Positions 28,762 to 36,486 of a stretch of 36,486 nt of DNA are shown here, piece after piece. The position numbers were made by a program, and so were the translations under genes. Origin of the DNA: a virus. Under the pieces are notes generated by a model. It searched no databases, was not told where the DNA came from, and worked only from the letters and a program-made list of their open reading frames with translations. Where the stretch lies: IMG/VR virus record IMGVR_UViG_3300018424_000079, positions 1 to 36,486 of that record; one strand, written 5' to 3'. Every line of letters starts with the position of its first letter. Within the stretch, counting starts at the first letter, position 1.

Positions 28762-29301
28762 ATGGCAGCTGATATCCCATCCGGTCCTGAAGGCTTCAAC
28801 ACCACCTTCAAGGACATCGGCTCGATGATTGCGATCTACGATGAGATCGTCGCAGGCAACACTAACGTGAAGACCAAGCTGGTCGCCTCCATCGAGCAGC
28901 AAGACTACGACTATGGCACCATAAAGTCGCTTTCGACTTTCATCAACAACATGGTTGCCGCTTCGAACAACCTTGACACTGCGAAGACGAATCTCGTCAG
29001 CGCTGTCAACAACTACGTAACTGTCGTTGCGAAGGCTGACATTAACTCCACTGCGACGACTGTTTCAGGCGTCTTGGCTGATCTTGTCCTTGCGATGGAT
29101 GGAGCTACCAGTGGCACGCCGTCTGGCGTAGTTGCCCTTACGGGAGGCAACTTCGACACGTTCTTCAAAACTGAATTGAGCGTCGAGCTTCCGACCGGAG
29201 CTTCGGACGTAACAGTTCTTAACAACACTGAGGCAACTAACCTTAAGAGTGGCACTTTGCCTGCCGCTCAACGAAGGATCGACGACACCTACGCTGACTA
29301 A
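28762..29301 (+). CDS. Putative tail structural protein
   Basis: The protein has 179 residues and is rich in Thr, Ser, Asn and Val, with regular hydrophobic spacing (FINNMVAASNNLDTAKTNLV) suggesting long helices in the first half and beta strands in the second (GASDVTVLNNTEATNLK). AAGG lies about 8 bases before the ATG. It precedes the tail tube gene. I cannot name the family; it is a probable virion protein. Confidence 0.5.
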   Translation: MAADIPSGPEGFNTTFKDIGSMIAIYDEIVAGNTNVKTKLVASIEQQDYDYGTIKSLSTFINNMVAASNNLDTAKTNLVSAVNNYVTVVAKADINSTATTVSGVLADLVLAMDGATSGTPSGVVALTGGNFDTFFKTELSVELPTGASDVTVLNNTEATNLKSGTLPAAQRRIDDTYAD

Positions 29302-29325
29302 AACAGGCACTAACAAGGACTAGAC

Positions 29326-30066
29326 ATGGCAGGTATTCACGGAAAGAACGCTTCTATCCGGGTCAGCACTTCTGAGAGTGTTGTTTCCGGCGTCGAGATG
29401 ACGGGCACGCAGGGTAGCTACTTCCAGGCTGGGGCAAGCTCCCGTAACTGGAGGTACGACGACGGCGTCCTGGTTCAGTTCAACAGTAACGACGGCGGCG
29501 AACAAGGCCCCGCTGAACTGATAACTGACAGCTCGATCGCACAAGACAGAGGCTACACGGGCATCAACACGCAGACTCGCCTGATTAACTACGCTGCTGG
29601 CGCCATCCACCTGGGCCAACACCCTGGTGTTGTGTCCGGTGTTTACGCCATGGCCACCAGCATGCAGCTTTCGCAGGTCGCTAACCTTGTTGGCGATGCG
29701 CGTAGCTTCACTGTGTCGGTGACCAACGACACCGTCGACTCGACGGTGATCGGAGATAGCTGGAAGCAGTTTGAGGACGGCCTGTCCGGCTTCGAAGGCT
29801 CGCTGGAGGGTTTGGTAGTCGACGAGTTCTGGTACCGTCGATCGATCGCCACCCTGTCTGGCCTTCTGCCGCGCACTGTGTGCCGTTTCCAGATTGACCC
29901 ACGGGACGCCACCAGCTACTACCAGGGCACCGTCATCTTCCCAAGCTTCGAGCTTACGGGCGGATTCGACGCCCTTGTCGAGTACAACGTGCCCTTCCAG
30001 GGCCGTGGTCCGCTCGACTTGGTTCAGAACGGAACGCCGTTCTTCAAGATTCATGAAGTCACTTAG
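29326..30066 (+). CDS. Major tail tube protein
   Basis: The protein has 246 residues. Beta-rich, it begins AGIHGKNASIRVSTSE and has VSVTNDTVDSTVIGDSWKQF, then GSLEGLVVDEF and SFELTGGFDALVEYNVPFQ, which fit the tail tube fold (as in lambda gpV and its relatives) and its usual phrasing. It comes just before the tail assembly chaperone, as expected. After the TAG stop the same frame stays open for 17 codons (LATPVGDGDDEGGGGGE, then TAA), an acidic glycine tail, so stop readthrough or a lost extension should be considered. Confidence 0.8.
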   Translation: MAGIHGKNASIRVSTSESVVSGVEMTGTQGSYFQAGASSRNWRYDDGVLVQFNSNDGGEQGPAELITDSSIAQDRGYTGINTQTRLINYAAGAIHLGQHPGVVSGVYAMATSMQLSQVANLVGDARSFTVSVTNDTVDSTVIGDSWKQFEDGLSGFEGSLEGLVVDEFWYRRSIATLSGLLPRTVCRFQIDPRDATSYYQGTVIFPSFELTGGFDALVEYNVPFQGRGPLDLVQNGTPFFKIHEVT

Positions 30067-30102
30067 CTAGCAACGCCTGTTGGCGATGGCGATGATGAAG
30101 GC

Positions 30103-30137
30103 GGAGGCGGAGGAGAGTAAACATCTCTTCCACCTCC
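30103..30137 (+). promoter_or_regulatory. Long hairpin after the tail tube gene
   Basis: GGAGGCGGAGGAG / CTCTTCCACCTCC form a 13-position stem with one mismatch and one G-U pair around a 9-base loop. It covers the last codons of the possible readthrough tail. Confidence 0.55.
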
Positions 30138-30144
30138 AAAGCAG

Positions 30145-30176
30145 GGCGCGAAAGTTTTTACTTTTGCGCCTTTCAT
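30145..30176 (+). terminator. Terminator-like hairpin before the tail chaperone gene
   Basis: GGCGCGAAAG / CTTTTGCGCC (10 pairs, one G-U) with a TTTTTA loop is followed by TTTCATATTATAT. It is probably a partial terminator that lowers the chaperone genes below tail tube output. Confidence 0.55.
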
Positions 30177-30203
30177 ATTATATGATCCGAGTAATGAGCT
30201 GAT

Positions 30204-30590
30204 ATGGGCAAGATCCTTAGCAAGGACGACATTTTCAAGAAGCAGGGCCTGCGTCCCCGCACTGTCAACGTACCGGAGTGGGGGGGCGATATTCGCTACC
30301 GTCCCATGTCCATGACTGAGCGTCGCGAGATTCGAAAGAAGAGCACGACCACGAGTATCAAGGGAGGCAACACCGATGTGCAGATCGATAGTGAACTCAT
30401 GGAGGTGTATACTGTCATCACTTGCGTGCTCGACCCGAAGGATGACGACAAGCTGATGTTTGGTCCCGAGGATCTTCCGATCCTTGAGTCGCACATGTCC
30501 GCTGGAGGCATTAGCACGATCGCTCAGGCTATTCTTCGCGATAGCGGAATGGGCGGCGAAGCTACCTTTTCAAGCGAAGAGGACGATTGA
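30204..30590 (+). CDS. Tail assembly chaperone (gpG-like)
   Basis: The protein has 128 residues and ends in an acidic tail (FSSEEDD). Small, charged and located between the tail tube and tape measure genes, it fits the first chaperone (lambda gpG role), which holds the tape measure protein during tail assembly. A second open frame, shifted by +1 relative to this one, continues beyond its stop, as expected for a frameshift product. The ATG at 30204 lies 27 bases after the terminator-like hairpin. Confidence 0.7.
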   Translation: MGKILSKDDIFKKQGLRPRTVNVPEWGGDIRYRPMSMTERREIRKKSTTTSIKGGNTDVQIDSELMEVYTVITCVLDPKDDDKLMFGPEDLPILESHMSAGGISTIAQAILRDSGMGGEATFSSEEDD

Positions 30591-30780
30591 TAACGACCCC
30601 GAGCTATATGCTATCATGCATATAGCCGAGTCGAAGAATTGCTGGCTATCGGACTTGGACGATGTGCCAGCAGGCGAACTTGAGCTCTGGTTGGCTTACT
30701 ATGAGATCAAGCATCGCGAAGAGGAAAAGGCGCGTAAAAAAGCGGAGCTTGAGGCCAAGGCTAAGGGCAGGCACCGCTAG
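30571..30780 (+). CDS. Frameshifted extension of the tail chaperone (gpGT-like)
   Basis: The frame beginning near 30571 encodes QAKRTIDNDPELYAIMH and on to KARKKAELEAKAKGRHR, with WLSDLDDVPAGELELWLAYYE matching the W...L..P..E...W.AYY pattern of second chaperones in other phages. It is joined to the 30204 gene by a shift of +1 (or -2). The candidate slip site is CC-TTT-TC at 30567-30571, where a tRNA(Phe) on UUU could move one base into UUU. The fusion would span 30204-30780. The downstream frame has no good start of its own. That it is expressed this way is inference from synteny. Confidence 0.65.
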   Translation, partial: QAKRTIDNDPELYAIMHIAESKNCWLSDLDDVPAGELELWLAYYEIKHREEEKARKKAELEAKAKGRHR

Positions 30781-30839
30781 TTAGGCCACAAACTGAGGCT
30801 TTCGCCTTTCCTTCAACTTGTTTATCATGGTAGCAAGCC

Positions 30840-33800
30840 ATGGCAAACAGGTTTACCGTATCGTTCCGCGTCGTCGACCGGGCTAGCAATGCTTTCCGGC
30901 GAATAGCCCGTTCGACACAGGAGATCGAACGGTCCTCCAAGAACGCCTCGGCGCAGTTCGCCAACATGGCGCAGGTCACCTTGGCGACCACTGGCGCCAT
31001 GGTTGCCGGTTTCACTTCCGCCGCTGCGGCGGCAGGTGAAGTCGAGGACGCCTTGGCGCGTCTCCAGACGGTCACCCGTGGTACTGCGGAGCAGATCGAA
31101 AACTCTCTGAACAGCGCGAAGTCGGCGGCACTTGCGTTCAGCACCGAGTTTACTGCATCTAGTAGAGAGCTTGTCGACGCGCAGTTCCAGATAGCTACGG
31201 CAGGCGTCGCAGTCGAGGAGCAGATCGCTGCTACCCAGGGCGCCTTCAAGCTGGCAGTTGCGACACAAGGTACGTTCGCACAGTCGACGCAGCTTCTTGG
31301 TAGTCTTTTGAACACGTTCGGCAAGGCTGCCGAGTTCAACTACCTTGATCCTGCTCGTAAGGTCGAGGCTATTACTGACAAGCTGTCGCTGGCTGTGCAG
31401 CGATTCCAGGTGACACTGCCCGTCTTGGCAGAGTCCTTGAAGTTCGTCATCGGCCCTGCATCTACGCTGGGTCTGAAGTTTGCTGAGGTGACTGCCTCTC
31501 TCGGTGTTCTCAACACGGCAGGCTTCCGTGGTTCGCTCGCAGGCACCGCACTCAGCAACATGTTCAACAAGCTCGACCGCGCTGTCGACATGTTGAACTT
31601 GGACACGAGCAAGTTCGTCGATCTGAACGGTAACCTGAAGGACATGGCGTCCTTCCTGGAGGAGGTAGAAAGAGGTATCGCTGGCATGACCTCGATCGAG
31701 CAGCAGAACAAGCTGATCGAGGTGTTTGATATTCGCGCCGGTCGAGTCGTTAAGACACTGCTGAACCAGGTCGGTGCGATTCGTAAGAACACGCTTGAGA
31801 TGGAACTCAACCGTGGTGCGACGCAGAAGATGGCCAATCTTCAGCAGAATACCCTGAGCGCTGCGACTCAAAAAGCTAGTAACGCTTTCAATAATCTTGC
31901 GATTACGCTGGGCGATTCGATTTCGCCTGTATTGAAGGAGTCAGTCGTCCTGTTGACTGGCATGGCTAAGTCTTTCACGACGGCCATCAAGGCGATGGGG
32001 CCGTTTGGCTCCAGCCTCATCAGCCTTATCGCAACTACGTCAGCTTTTGTTGCAGGCTTGACAGCCGCCCGTGTTGCCCTGAGGGCGATGTCGGCCGCTG
32101 GATTCGGGCTAGTTGCGACTAAGGTCTTGAAGCTGGCGACGAACATGAGATTGCTGAGTCGGTATATGACCCTGGCTGTCATACCGGCGATCCGACACCT
32201 AGTCAAGGTAATCGCTACTCGCCTCACTACTGCTTTCATAGCAGCGAGTCGCGCAATGACGGTGGGCCTGTTCAAGGCTATGATGAATCTGGTGCCTTTG
32301 ACTTGGGCGACAATCAAAAGCACAGTGGCCTTCATCGCCGCTGAATATGCTCGTATAAAAGCCATGCTTTTGAGCAGCGCTGGCGTCCAGGCTCTCGCAG
32401 CCAACCTTGTCCGTCTGGCTGTCACTGCGGCGATAGTGACTGGCGGTATTTACCTCATAGTTGTAGCTTTGGGGGCGTTGATGTCAGCTTTCATACCTGC
32501 TATGGATGGCGCTGACGGACTCAACCTAAGCCTTTTGAACATATCCAACAGTATTGTTGGCGTTCAAGGTCAGTTGGCTCAAGGTATAGATGAGCTCAGT
32601 CGCCTGTCGAAGCTTGGTAAGACTGACGTCAAGCTTTTGGAGGCAGGCGAGGTGGGTGCCACCCCGCTGGCCAAGATGTTCGATGAGCTCACTACTGCTA
32701 CTGGCCGAAGCATTGAGAAGGTTGAGAAGCTGAAGGAGCGACTGAAGAATATTGCTCCTGACGCTGCTATTGAAGTCACTGCCTCCATGTTGCAGTTTGA
32801 GGATCAGTTTGAAGGGGGCGCCGCAGCAGCTAAGAAGTTTGCTGAGGATATGCGCAATGTCAGGATGAGCAGCGATGCTGGGTTCAAGAGCCTTGACGAG
32901 TTGGGCCGTGCTGCTGTTATTGGATCAGACGCTATGGAGCTATTTAGGCTCCAGATTACTGCTGCTGCTGGCGGCAACGATACTCTTGCTGAGAGCCTTT
33001 TGAAGGTCAACGAGCAGCTTGGAGCGATCGACCGCGCCTCCCAAGGTATGGGGGAGTTGCTCAAGCGATTGGATGATGCCTTTACAGGTGCAAGACCCTT
33101 CGAAAATAGAAATGAAAGGTTCGCAGTCACCGCCCAGATCAAGGCCATCAAAGACCAACTGCCTGAGCTTAAGAAGCAACTAGCTACCAATATTCTGGAT
33201 GATGAGTTCAGGGCGCAACTTCAAAGATCGGCTGATAAGAGCAACCCGATTGTCGCCGCCCTGCTTAACACTTTGAATGATCCTCAGGCTAAGTCGGCGA
33301 TAGCTAACAAGGCTACTGAGGATCTCGGAGAACTACTCGTCAATGGTATGAAGAGGGCCAAGATTACTGACGCCTTCTCCGAAGATATGTTGGGCGCGGT
33401 CGAGTTCGGCAATTTGACGAAAGCGCTGAACGCCGCCGTTTCTCGTGCTGGTTCATTGCAAGAGAAGCTGGAGGAGGGAGCTAAGAGCGCTGTCGATGTC
33501 GCTAGGGGAGTTGATAGCGCCCTGGACGAAGCTCCTCAAAAGATAGCGCAACTCAGGTCTTTGCTGAGCATGGACCTCGCGCAGTCTTTGAAGAATGTCG
33601 ACAATGCATTCAAGGAGATGCCTCTTGAGGAGGCGTTCCAGAAAATACAGGACGAAGTTGATCAACTAGACTTCAGGCTGTTTGAGGAGCAACTCGCAAG
33701 AACTGCTATGGCTTGGCAGGAGCAGATTGCTAAGTCTATCAATGCGATCGATCCGGGGCCACTGCGCAGAGAGCTGGGTAAGCTCGCTAAGGATTTTGGC

Positions 33801-36486
33801 GAAGATATAGGCTCGGCTGTCAACGAGTTCTTGATGGGCGGCAGCAGGATCGATCTTGGCGAGGCCATACGAGACAAGCTCGGCAACATGGTCATCGGCA
33901 ACATGGGCCAATCAATCGCCGAGCAACTGTTCGTTGGTATCGGCCCCCAAGTCATCGAGCTACAGGGCATGATGCGGGAAGCCTTCAATCCTGACAACCT
34001 GGATATCTCAGGAGGTTTCCAGGGCATCCAAGATAAGTTCATGCGAGTTCTTGGATCTACTGAGCTTGGAAGGGCCTTGCTTGCAAGCATGGACGGTGTT
34101 CCCGGCCAGTTCAGCAAGAAGCTGATGGAGTCGATACAGGAGATCCAAGTCGACCTCGATATCATGAATGCTAGGCGCGACCTCGACAATGTCAGCGCCG
34201 GATTCGCACAGGAGCTACAGGATGTTGTCGAGCGGTCTCTTAACGACACTAGCGTTGAAGGACTGCAACGAAGTGTCAACAACGCGCTGGACCTTCTCTC
34301 CGAGGCTACAGCGTCTGGTGCCGACTCCTCGGTCGTACGTCTGATCGAACAACAGATTAAGGCATTCAAGGAGGCGCAGAAGGAGACTGGACAGAGTAAG
34401 CTGCTTGAGCATATCGCTGGGTCAGCCACCAAGGTCCAAGTAGCTATATCTCAGGGCGCCACTGACTTTGCCCGTATAGCTCAAAGCATCAACTCAGGGA
34501 TGCAGGCCATTGGTGTCGCGCCAACAGGAGGCGTGAGGACCGCTATAGCGCCTACTAATTTGGACATCGTCGATCAGGTTGCCGCTTCGGTAGCCGACGT
34601 AGCGGCGAGAGCTATGGCCTTACAGTCGCAGGCGTTGCCAGATGCGGTCGAAGGACCGACATCCGGCGGGTCGCTAGACGATCACCTCGCACCCCTGCGT
34701 ATAGGCGCGCAAGGCTTGGAGGCACAGATAGGGCAAGTTAACAATAAGTTCCAGGAATCGGCCCGACAATTGAGTGATTACGCTCGTGTCACGGACATGA
34801 CGCGAGAGATGGCGATAAGACTGAACGACAAGATAGGGCCAGTCGTAGCAGGGTTGGGCAAGTTTGGTAGCGATGTCGTCAACTTCTTAGACCAAAATGC
34901 GTTCAAGGAGATGAGGGCTACTCGGGCGCAGGAGGTCGCCAAGGGAGTAGAGACTACTCAGGCACAGCAACTGTCGAAACTGACTATCTTGAAGGACATG
35001 GCGCGGGTTCTGATGACTAACCTCAAAGATGAGGTGGGTCCAGAAGTAGGCCCGGCTGTAGCGGGTATTCGTAAGTTTGGTGAGGATGTTGTCAACTTCT
35101 TGAAGCACAATGCATTCAAGGAGATGAGGGCTACTCGGGCGCAGGAGGCAGCTAAGGAAGTAGAGACTACTCAGGCGCAGCCGCTTTCAAACTTTACTCG
35201 TGTTGCCGATATGGCGCGAGTAATGATGAATAACCTGAAGGATGAGGTTGGACCAGCGGCCTCAGGTATTCGTAAGTTCGGTAGCGATATCGCAGCGTTC
35301 CTGGACCACAATGCGTTCAAGGAGATGAGGGCCACTCGGGCGCAGAAGGTCACCAAGGAAGTAGAGACTACCCAAGCACAGCCGCTTTCAAACTTCACTC
35401 GTGTTGCCGATATGGCGCGAGTAATGATGAATAACCTGAAGGATGAGGTTGGGCCAGCCGCCTCAGGTATTCGTAAGTTTGGTGAGGATGTTGTCAACTT
35501 CTTGAAGCACAATGCATTCAAGGAGATGAGGGCCACTCGGGCGCAGAAAGTCACCAAGGAAGTAGAGACTACTCAGGCGCAGCCGCTTTCAAACTTTACT
35601 CGTGCTACCGATATGGCACGAGTAATGATGAATAACCTGAAGGATGAAGTTGGACCAGCCGCCTCAGGTATTCGTAAGTTCGGTAGTGATATCGCAGCGT
35701 TCCTGAACCATAACCTCTTCAAGGAGATGAGGGCTACTCGGGCGCATAAGGTTACCAAGGAAGTAGAGACTACTCAGGCGCAGCCGCCTTCAAACTTTAC
35801 TAGCGCTACCGATTTGGCGCGAGTAATGGTGGATAACCTGAAGTTCCAGGTTGGATCAGCCGCCCCAGGTATTCGTAAGTTTGGTGAGGATGTTGTCAAC
35901 TTACTGAATCAATATGCATTCAAGGAGATGAGGGCTACTCGGGCACAACCTGTGCCTGATTCAACAGTCGATATTGGAACGTCAATCGAGGGCGCGATCG
36001 TTAAGGCAACACGCCTTACTAAGCAGCCGATCGAAGGTGTCGCTACGGAGATAAAGAGCGCGGTTGCTAGAATGGCGCCCGCTGCTCCGTCGCCAACGGA
36101 TGGCGCTGCTGCGCAGATAGAGAGCGCGGTTGCTAGAATGGCGCCCGCGTCGGCCGACGCATCTCCGATGGAGAACGCTACTGCTGCATTGACACATGCG
36201 GCTAACACTTTGTTGGCAGCCGCCACGAAGCTCGACAATCTGGCTACCCCACTTGCCGAAGCTACAAGGAATACAGCTACTGCTCCGTCGCCAGCGGATG
36301 GCGCTGCTGCGCAGATAAGGGAGGTGACTACAGCAATAGCCCAAACCCTGTCGGCCGACGCATCTTCGATGGGGAACGCTGCTGCTGCATCAATACGTGC
36401 GGATAACACTTTGTTGGCAGCCTCCACGAAGCTCGACAATCTGGCTACCCCACTTGCCGAAGCTACAAGGAATACAGCTACTGCTC
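30840..36486 (+). CDS. Tail tape measure protein (partial, runs off the window)
   Basis: At least 1882 codons are read from the ATG at 30840 with no stop. The N-terminus (FRVVDRASNAFRRIARS, then a region with ALARLQTVTRGT, LGVLNTAGFRGSLAGTALSN and FDIRAGRVVKTL) carries the standard tape measure signature. Residues ~360-570 are hydrophobic helices, as expected for the part that crosses the host membrane. A long helical middle follows. The C-terminal part visible here has two sets of repeats (see repeat features). By the known rule of about 1.5 angstrom per residue, the tail would be some 280 nm or longer. No ribosome binding site of good quality precedes the start. The end and any lytic domain lie outside. 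Confidence 0.9.
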   Translation, partial: MANRFTVSFRVVDRASNAFRRIARSTQEIERSSKNASAQFANMAQVTLATTGAMVAGFTSAAAAAGEVEDALARLQTVTRGTAEQIENSLNSAKSAALAFSTEFTASSRELVDAQFQIATAGVAVEEQIAATQGAFKLAVATQGTFAQSTQLLGSLLNTFGKAAEFNYLDPARKVEAITDKLSLAVQRFQVTLPVLAESLKFVIGPASTLGLKFAEVTASLGVLNTAGFRGSLAGTALSNMFNKLDRAVDMLNLDTSKFVDLNGNLKDMASFLEEVERGIAGMTSIEQQNKLIEVFDIRAGRVVKTLLNQVGAIRKNTLEMELNRGATQKMANLQQNTLSAATQKASNAFNNLAITLGDSISPVLKESVVLLTGMAKSFTTAIKAMGPFGSSLISLIATTSAFVAGLTAARVALRAMSAAGFGLVATKVLKLATNMRLLSRYMTLAVIPAIRHLVKVIATRLTTAFIAASRAMTVGLFKAMMNLVPLTWATIKSTVAFIAAEYARIKAMLLSSAGVQALAANLVRLAVTAAIVTGGIYLIVVALGALMSAFIPAMDGADGLNLSLLNISNSIVGVQGQLAQGIDELSRLSKLGKTDVKLLEAGEVGATPLAKMFDELTTATGRSIEKVEKLKERLKNIAPDAAIEVTASMLQFEDQFEGGAAAAKKFAEDMRNVRMSSDAGFKSLDELGRAAVIGSDAMELFRLQITAAAGGNDTLAESLLKVNEQLGAIDRASQGMGELLKRLDDAFTGARPFENRNERFAVTAQIKAIKDQLPELKKQLATNILDDEFRAQLQRSADKSNPIVAALLNTLNDPQAKSAIANKATEDLGELLVNGMKRAKITDAFSEDMLGAVEFGNLTKALNAAVSRAGSLQEKLEEGAKSAVDVARGVDSALDEAPQKIAQLRSLLSMDLAQSLKNVDNAFKEMPLEEAFQKIQDEVDQLDFRLFEEQLARTAMAWQEQIAKSINAIDPGPLRRELGKLAKDFGEDIGSAVNEFLMGGSRIDLGEAIRDKLGNMVIGNMGQSIAEQLFVGIGPQVIELQGMMREAFNPDNLDISGGFQGIQDKFMRVLGSTELGRALLASMDGVPGQFSKKLMESIQEIQVDLDIMNARRDLDNVSAGFAQELQDVVERSLNDTSVEGLQRSVNNALDLLSEATASGADSSVVRLIEQQIKAFKEAQKETGQSKLLEHIAGSATKVQVAISQGATDFARIAQSINSGMQAIGVAPTGGVRTAIAPTNLDIVDQVAASVADVAARAMALQSQALPDAVEGPTSGGSLDDHLAPLRIGAQGLEAQIGQVNNKFQESARQLSDYARVTDMTREMAIRLNDKIGPVVAGLGKFGSDVVNFLDQNAFKEMRATRAQEVAKGVETTQAQQLSKLTILKDMARVLMTNLKDEVGPEVGPAVAGIRKFGEDVVNFLKHNAFKEMRATRAQEAAKEVETTQAQPLSNFTRVADMARVMMNNLKDEVGPAASGIRKFGSDIAAFLDHNAFKEMRATRAQKVTKEVETTQAQPLSNFTRVADMARVMMNNLKDEVGPAASGIRKFGEDVVNFLKHNAFKEMRATRAQKVTKEVETTQAQPLSNFTRATDMARVMMNNLKDEVGPAASGIRKFGSDIAAFLNHNLFKEMRATRAHKVTKEVETTQAQPPSNFTSATDLARVMVDNLKFQVGSAAPGIRKFGEDVVNLLNQYAFKEMRATRAQPVPDSTVDIGTSIEGAIVKATRLTKQPIEGVATEIKSAVARMAPAAPSPTDGAAAQIESAVARMAPASADASPMENATAALTHAANTLLAAATKLDNLATPLAEATRNTATAPSPADGAAAQIREVTTAIAQTLSADASSMGNAAAASIRADNTLLAASTKLDNLATPLAEATRNTATA
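34857..35945 (+). repeat. Six 67-residue repeats in the tape measure gene
   Basis: The anchor TTCAAGGAGATGAGGGC recurs at 34902, 35115, 35316, 35517, 35718 and 35919 (first spacing 213 bases, then four of 201). Each unit codes for a FGxDxxxFLxxxxFKEMRATRAQ core and PLSNFTR-type linker. Units alternate between GSD and GED types, so the array grew as a pair of units (402 bases). Copies are nearly identical in DNA, which points to recent amplification. Confidence 0.85.
36055..36486 (+). repeat. Second repeat set at the edge, 201-base period
   Basis: The stretch from AACACTTTGTTGGCAGCC to GCTACTGCTC occurs at 36203-36284 and 36404-36486 with only one or two differences, a spacing of 201 bases, and the second copy reaches the window end. 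A shorter 66-base unit (GCGGTTGCTAGAATGGCGCC) repeats at 36060 and 36126. The encoded region is Ala/Thr-rich (TLLAAATKLDNLATPLAEAT). Confidence 0.8.

Noticed and set aside
30551-30559. Mu-type -2 slippery site GGGCGGCGA in the chaperone gene
   Set aside because: After a two-base backward slip the glycine tRNA would face GCG, a poor pairing; the UUU-U site nearby explains the frame better.
30825-34432. Several long minus-strand frames (up to 348 residues) in the last 6 kb
   Set aside because: All are shadows of the tape measure gene, which reads continuously on the + strand from 30840 to the window end.

Overview
This window is a contiguous piece of a tailed double-stranded DNA phage genome (Caudoviricetes), probably siphovirus-like. 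It carries large terminase, portal, protease/scaffold, decoration protein, major capsid protein, neck and tail-completion proteins, tail tube, a frameshifted tail assembly chaperone pair and a very long tape measure gene that runs off the right edge. No sheath or baseplate gene is seen. Genes are tightly packed, often with stop/start overlaps (GTGA, TTGA, ATGA, TAATG), and all but one lie on the + strand. The host cannot be named from the sequence, and no tRNA, integrase, insertion sequence or CRISPR array was found.

Layout. (1) 1-2206: a GC-rich block with three short unrecognised genes separated by strong hairpins, and a 720-base non-coding stretch (545-1264) holding a terminator, eight 12-bp repeats, four 13-bp iterons, four copies of a 16-bp palindrome, two long-armed hairpins and a promoter-like site; this looks like an origin or master regulatory region. 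(2) 2207-2965, minus strand: a DpdA/TGT-like protein that probably exchanges guanine for a 7-deazaguanine in DNA. (3) 3136-10960: a regulator with two HTH motifs, a membrane-anchored protein, a large possible carbohydrate-active protein, a dNMP kinase, a metallophosphatase, an HExxH protein, several small proteins and a Mom-like DNA-modification protein. (4) 10994-20443: packaging and head genes, then five tiny lysine-rich proteins after the capsid gene. (5) 20494-23623: a GT4 glycosyltransferase, three small membrane or possible lysis proteins and a PP-loop (PAPS reductase-like) protein. (6) 23685-36486: connector, neck and tail genes, including a tail-terminator-like domain fused to three lectin-like modules, and the repeat-bearing tape measure gene.

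How it fits together. The right two thirds is a standard head-then-tail assembly line. What stands out is the number of possible DNA or virion modification functions in one phage: a DpdA-like base exchanger, a Mom-like GNAT-fold protein, a PP-loop enzyme, a GT4 glycosyltransferase and a dNMP kinase. The best candidate for an undescribed system is combined purine hypermodification (7-deazaguanine plus Mom-type adenine modification). No preQ0 biosynthesis genes are in the window, so precursor would have to come from the host or from genes outside it. The second is the cluster of protamine-like basic proteins next to the capsid gene, and the third is the terminator-lectin fusion. All functions are assigned by reading motifs and gene order; no database search was run.
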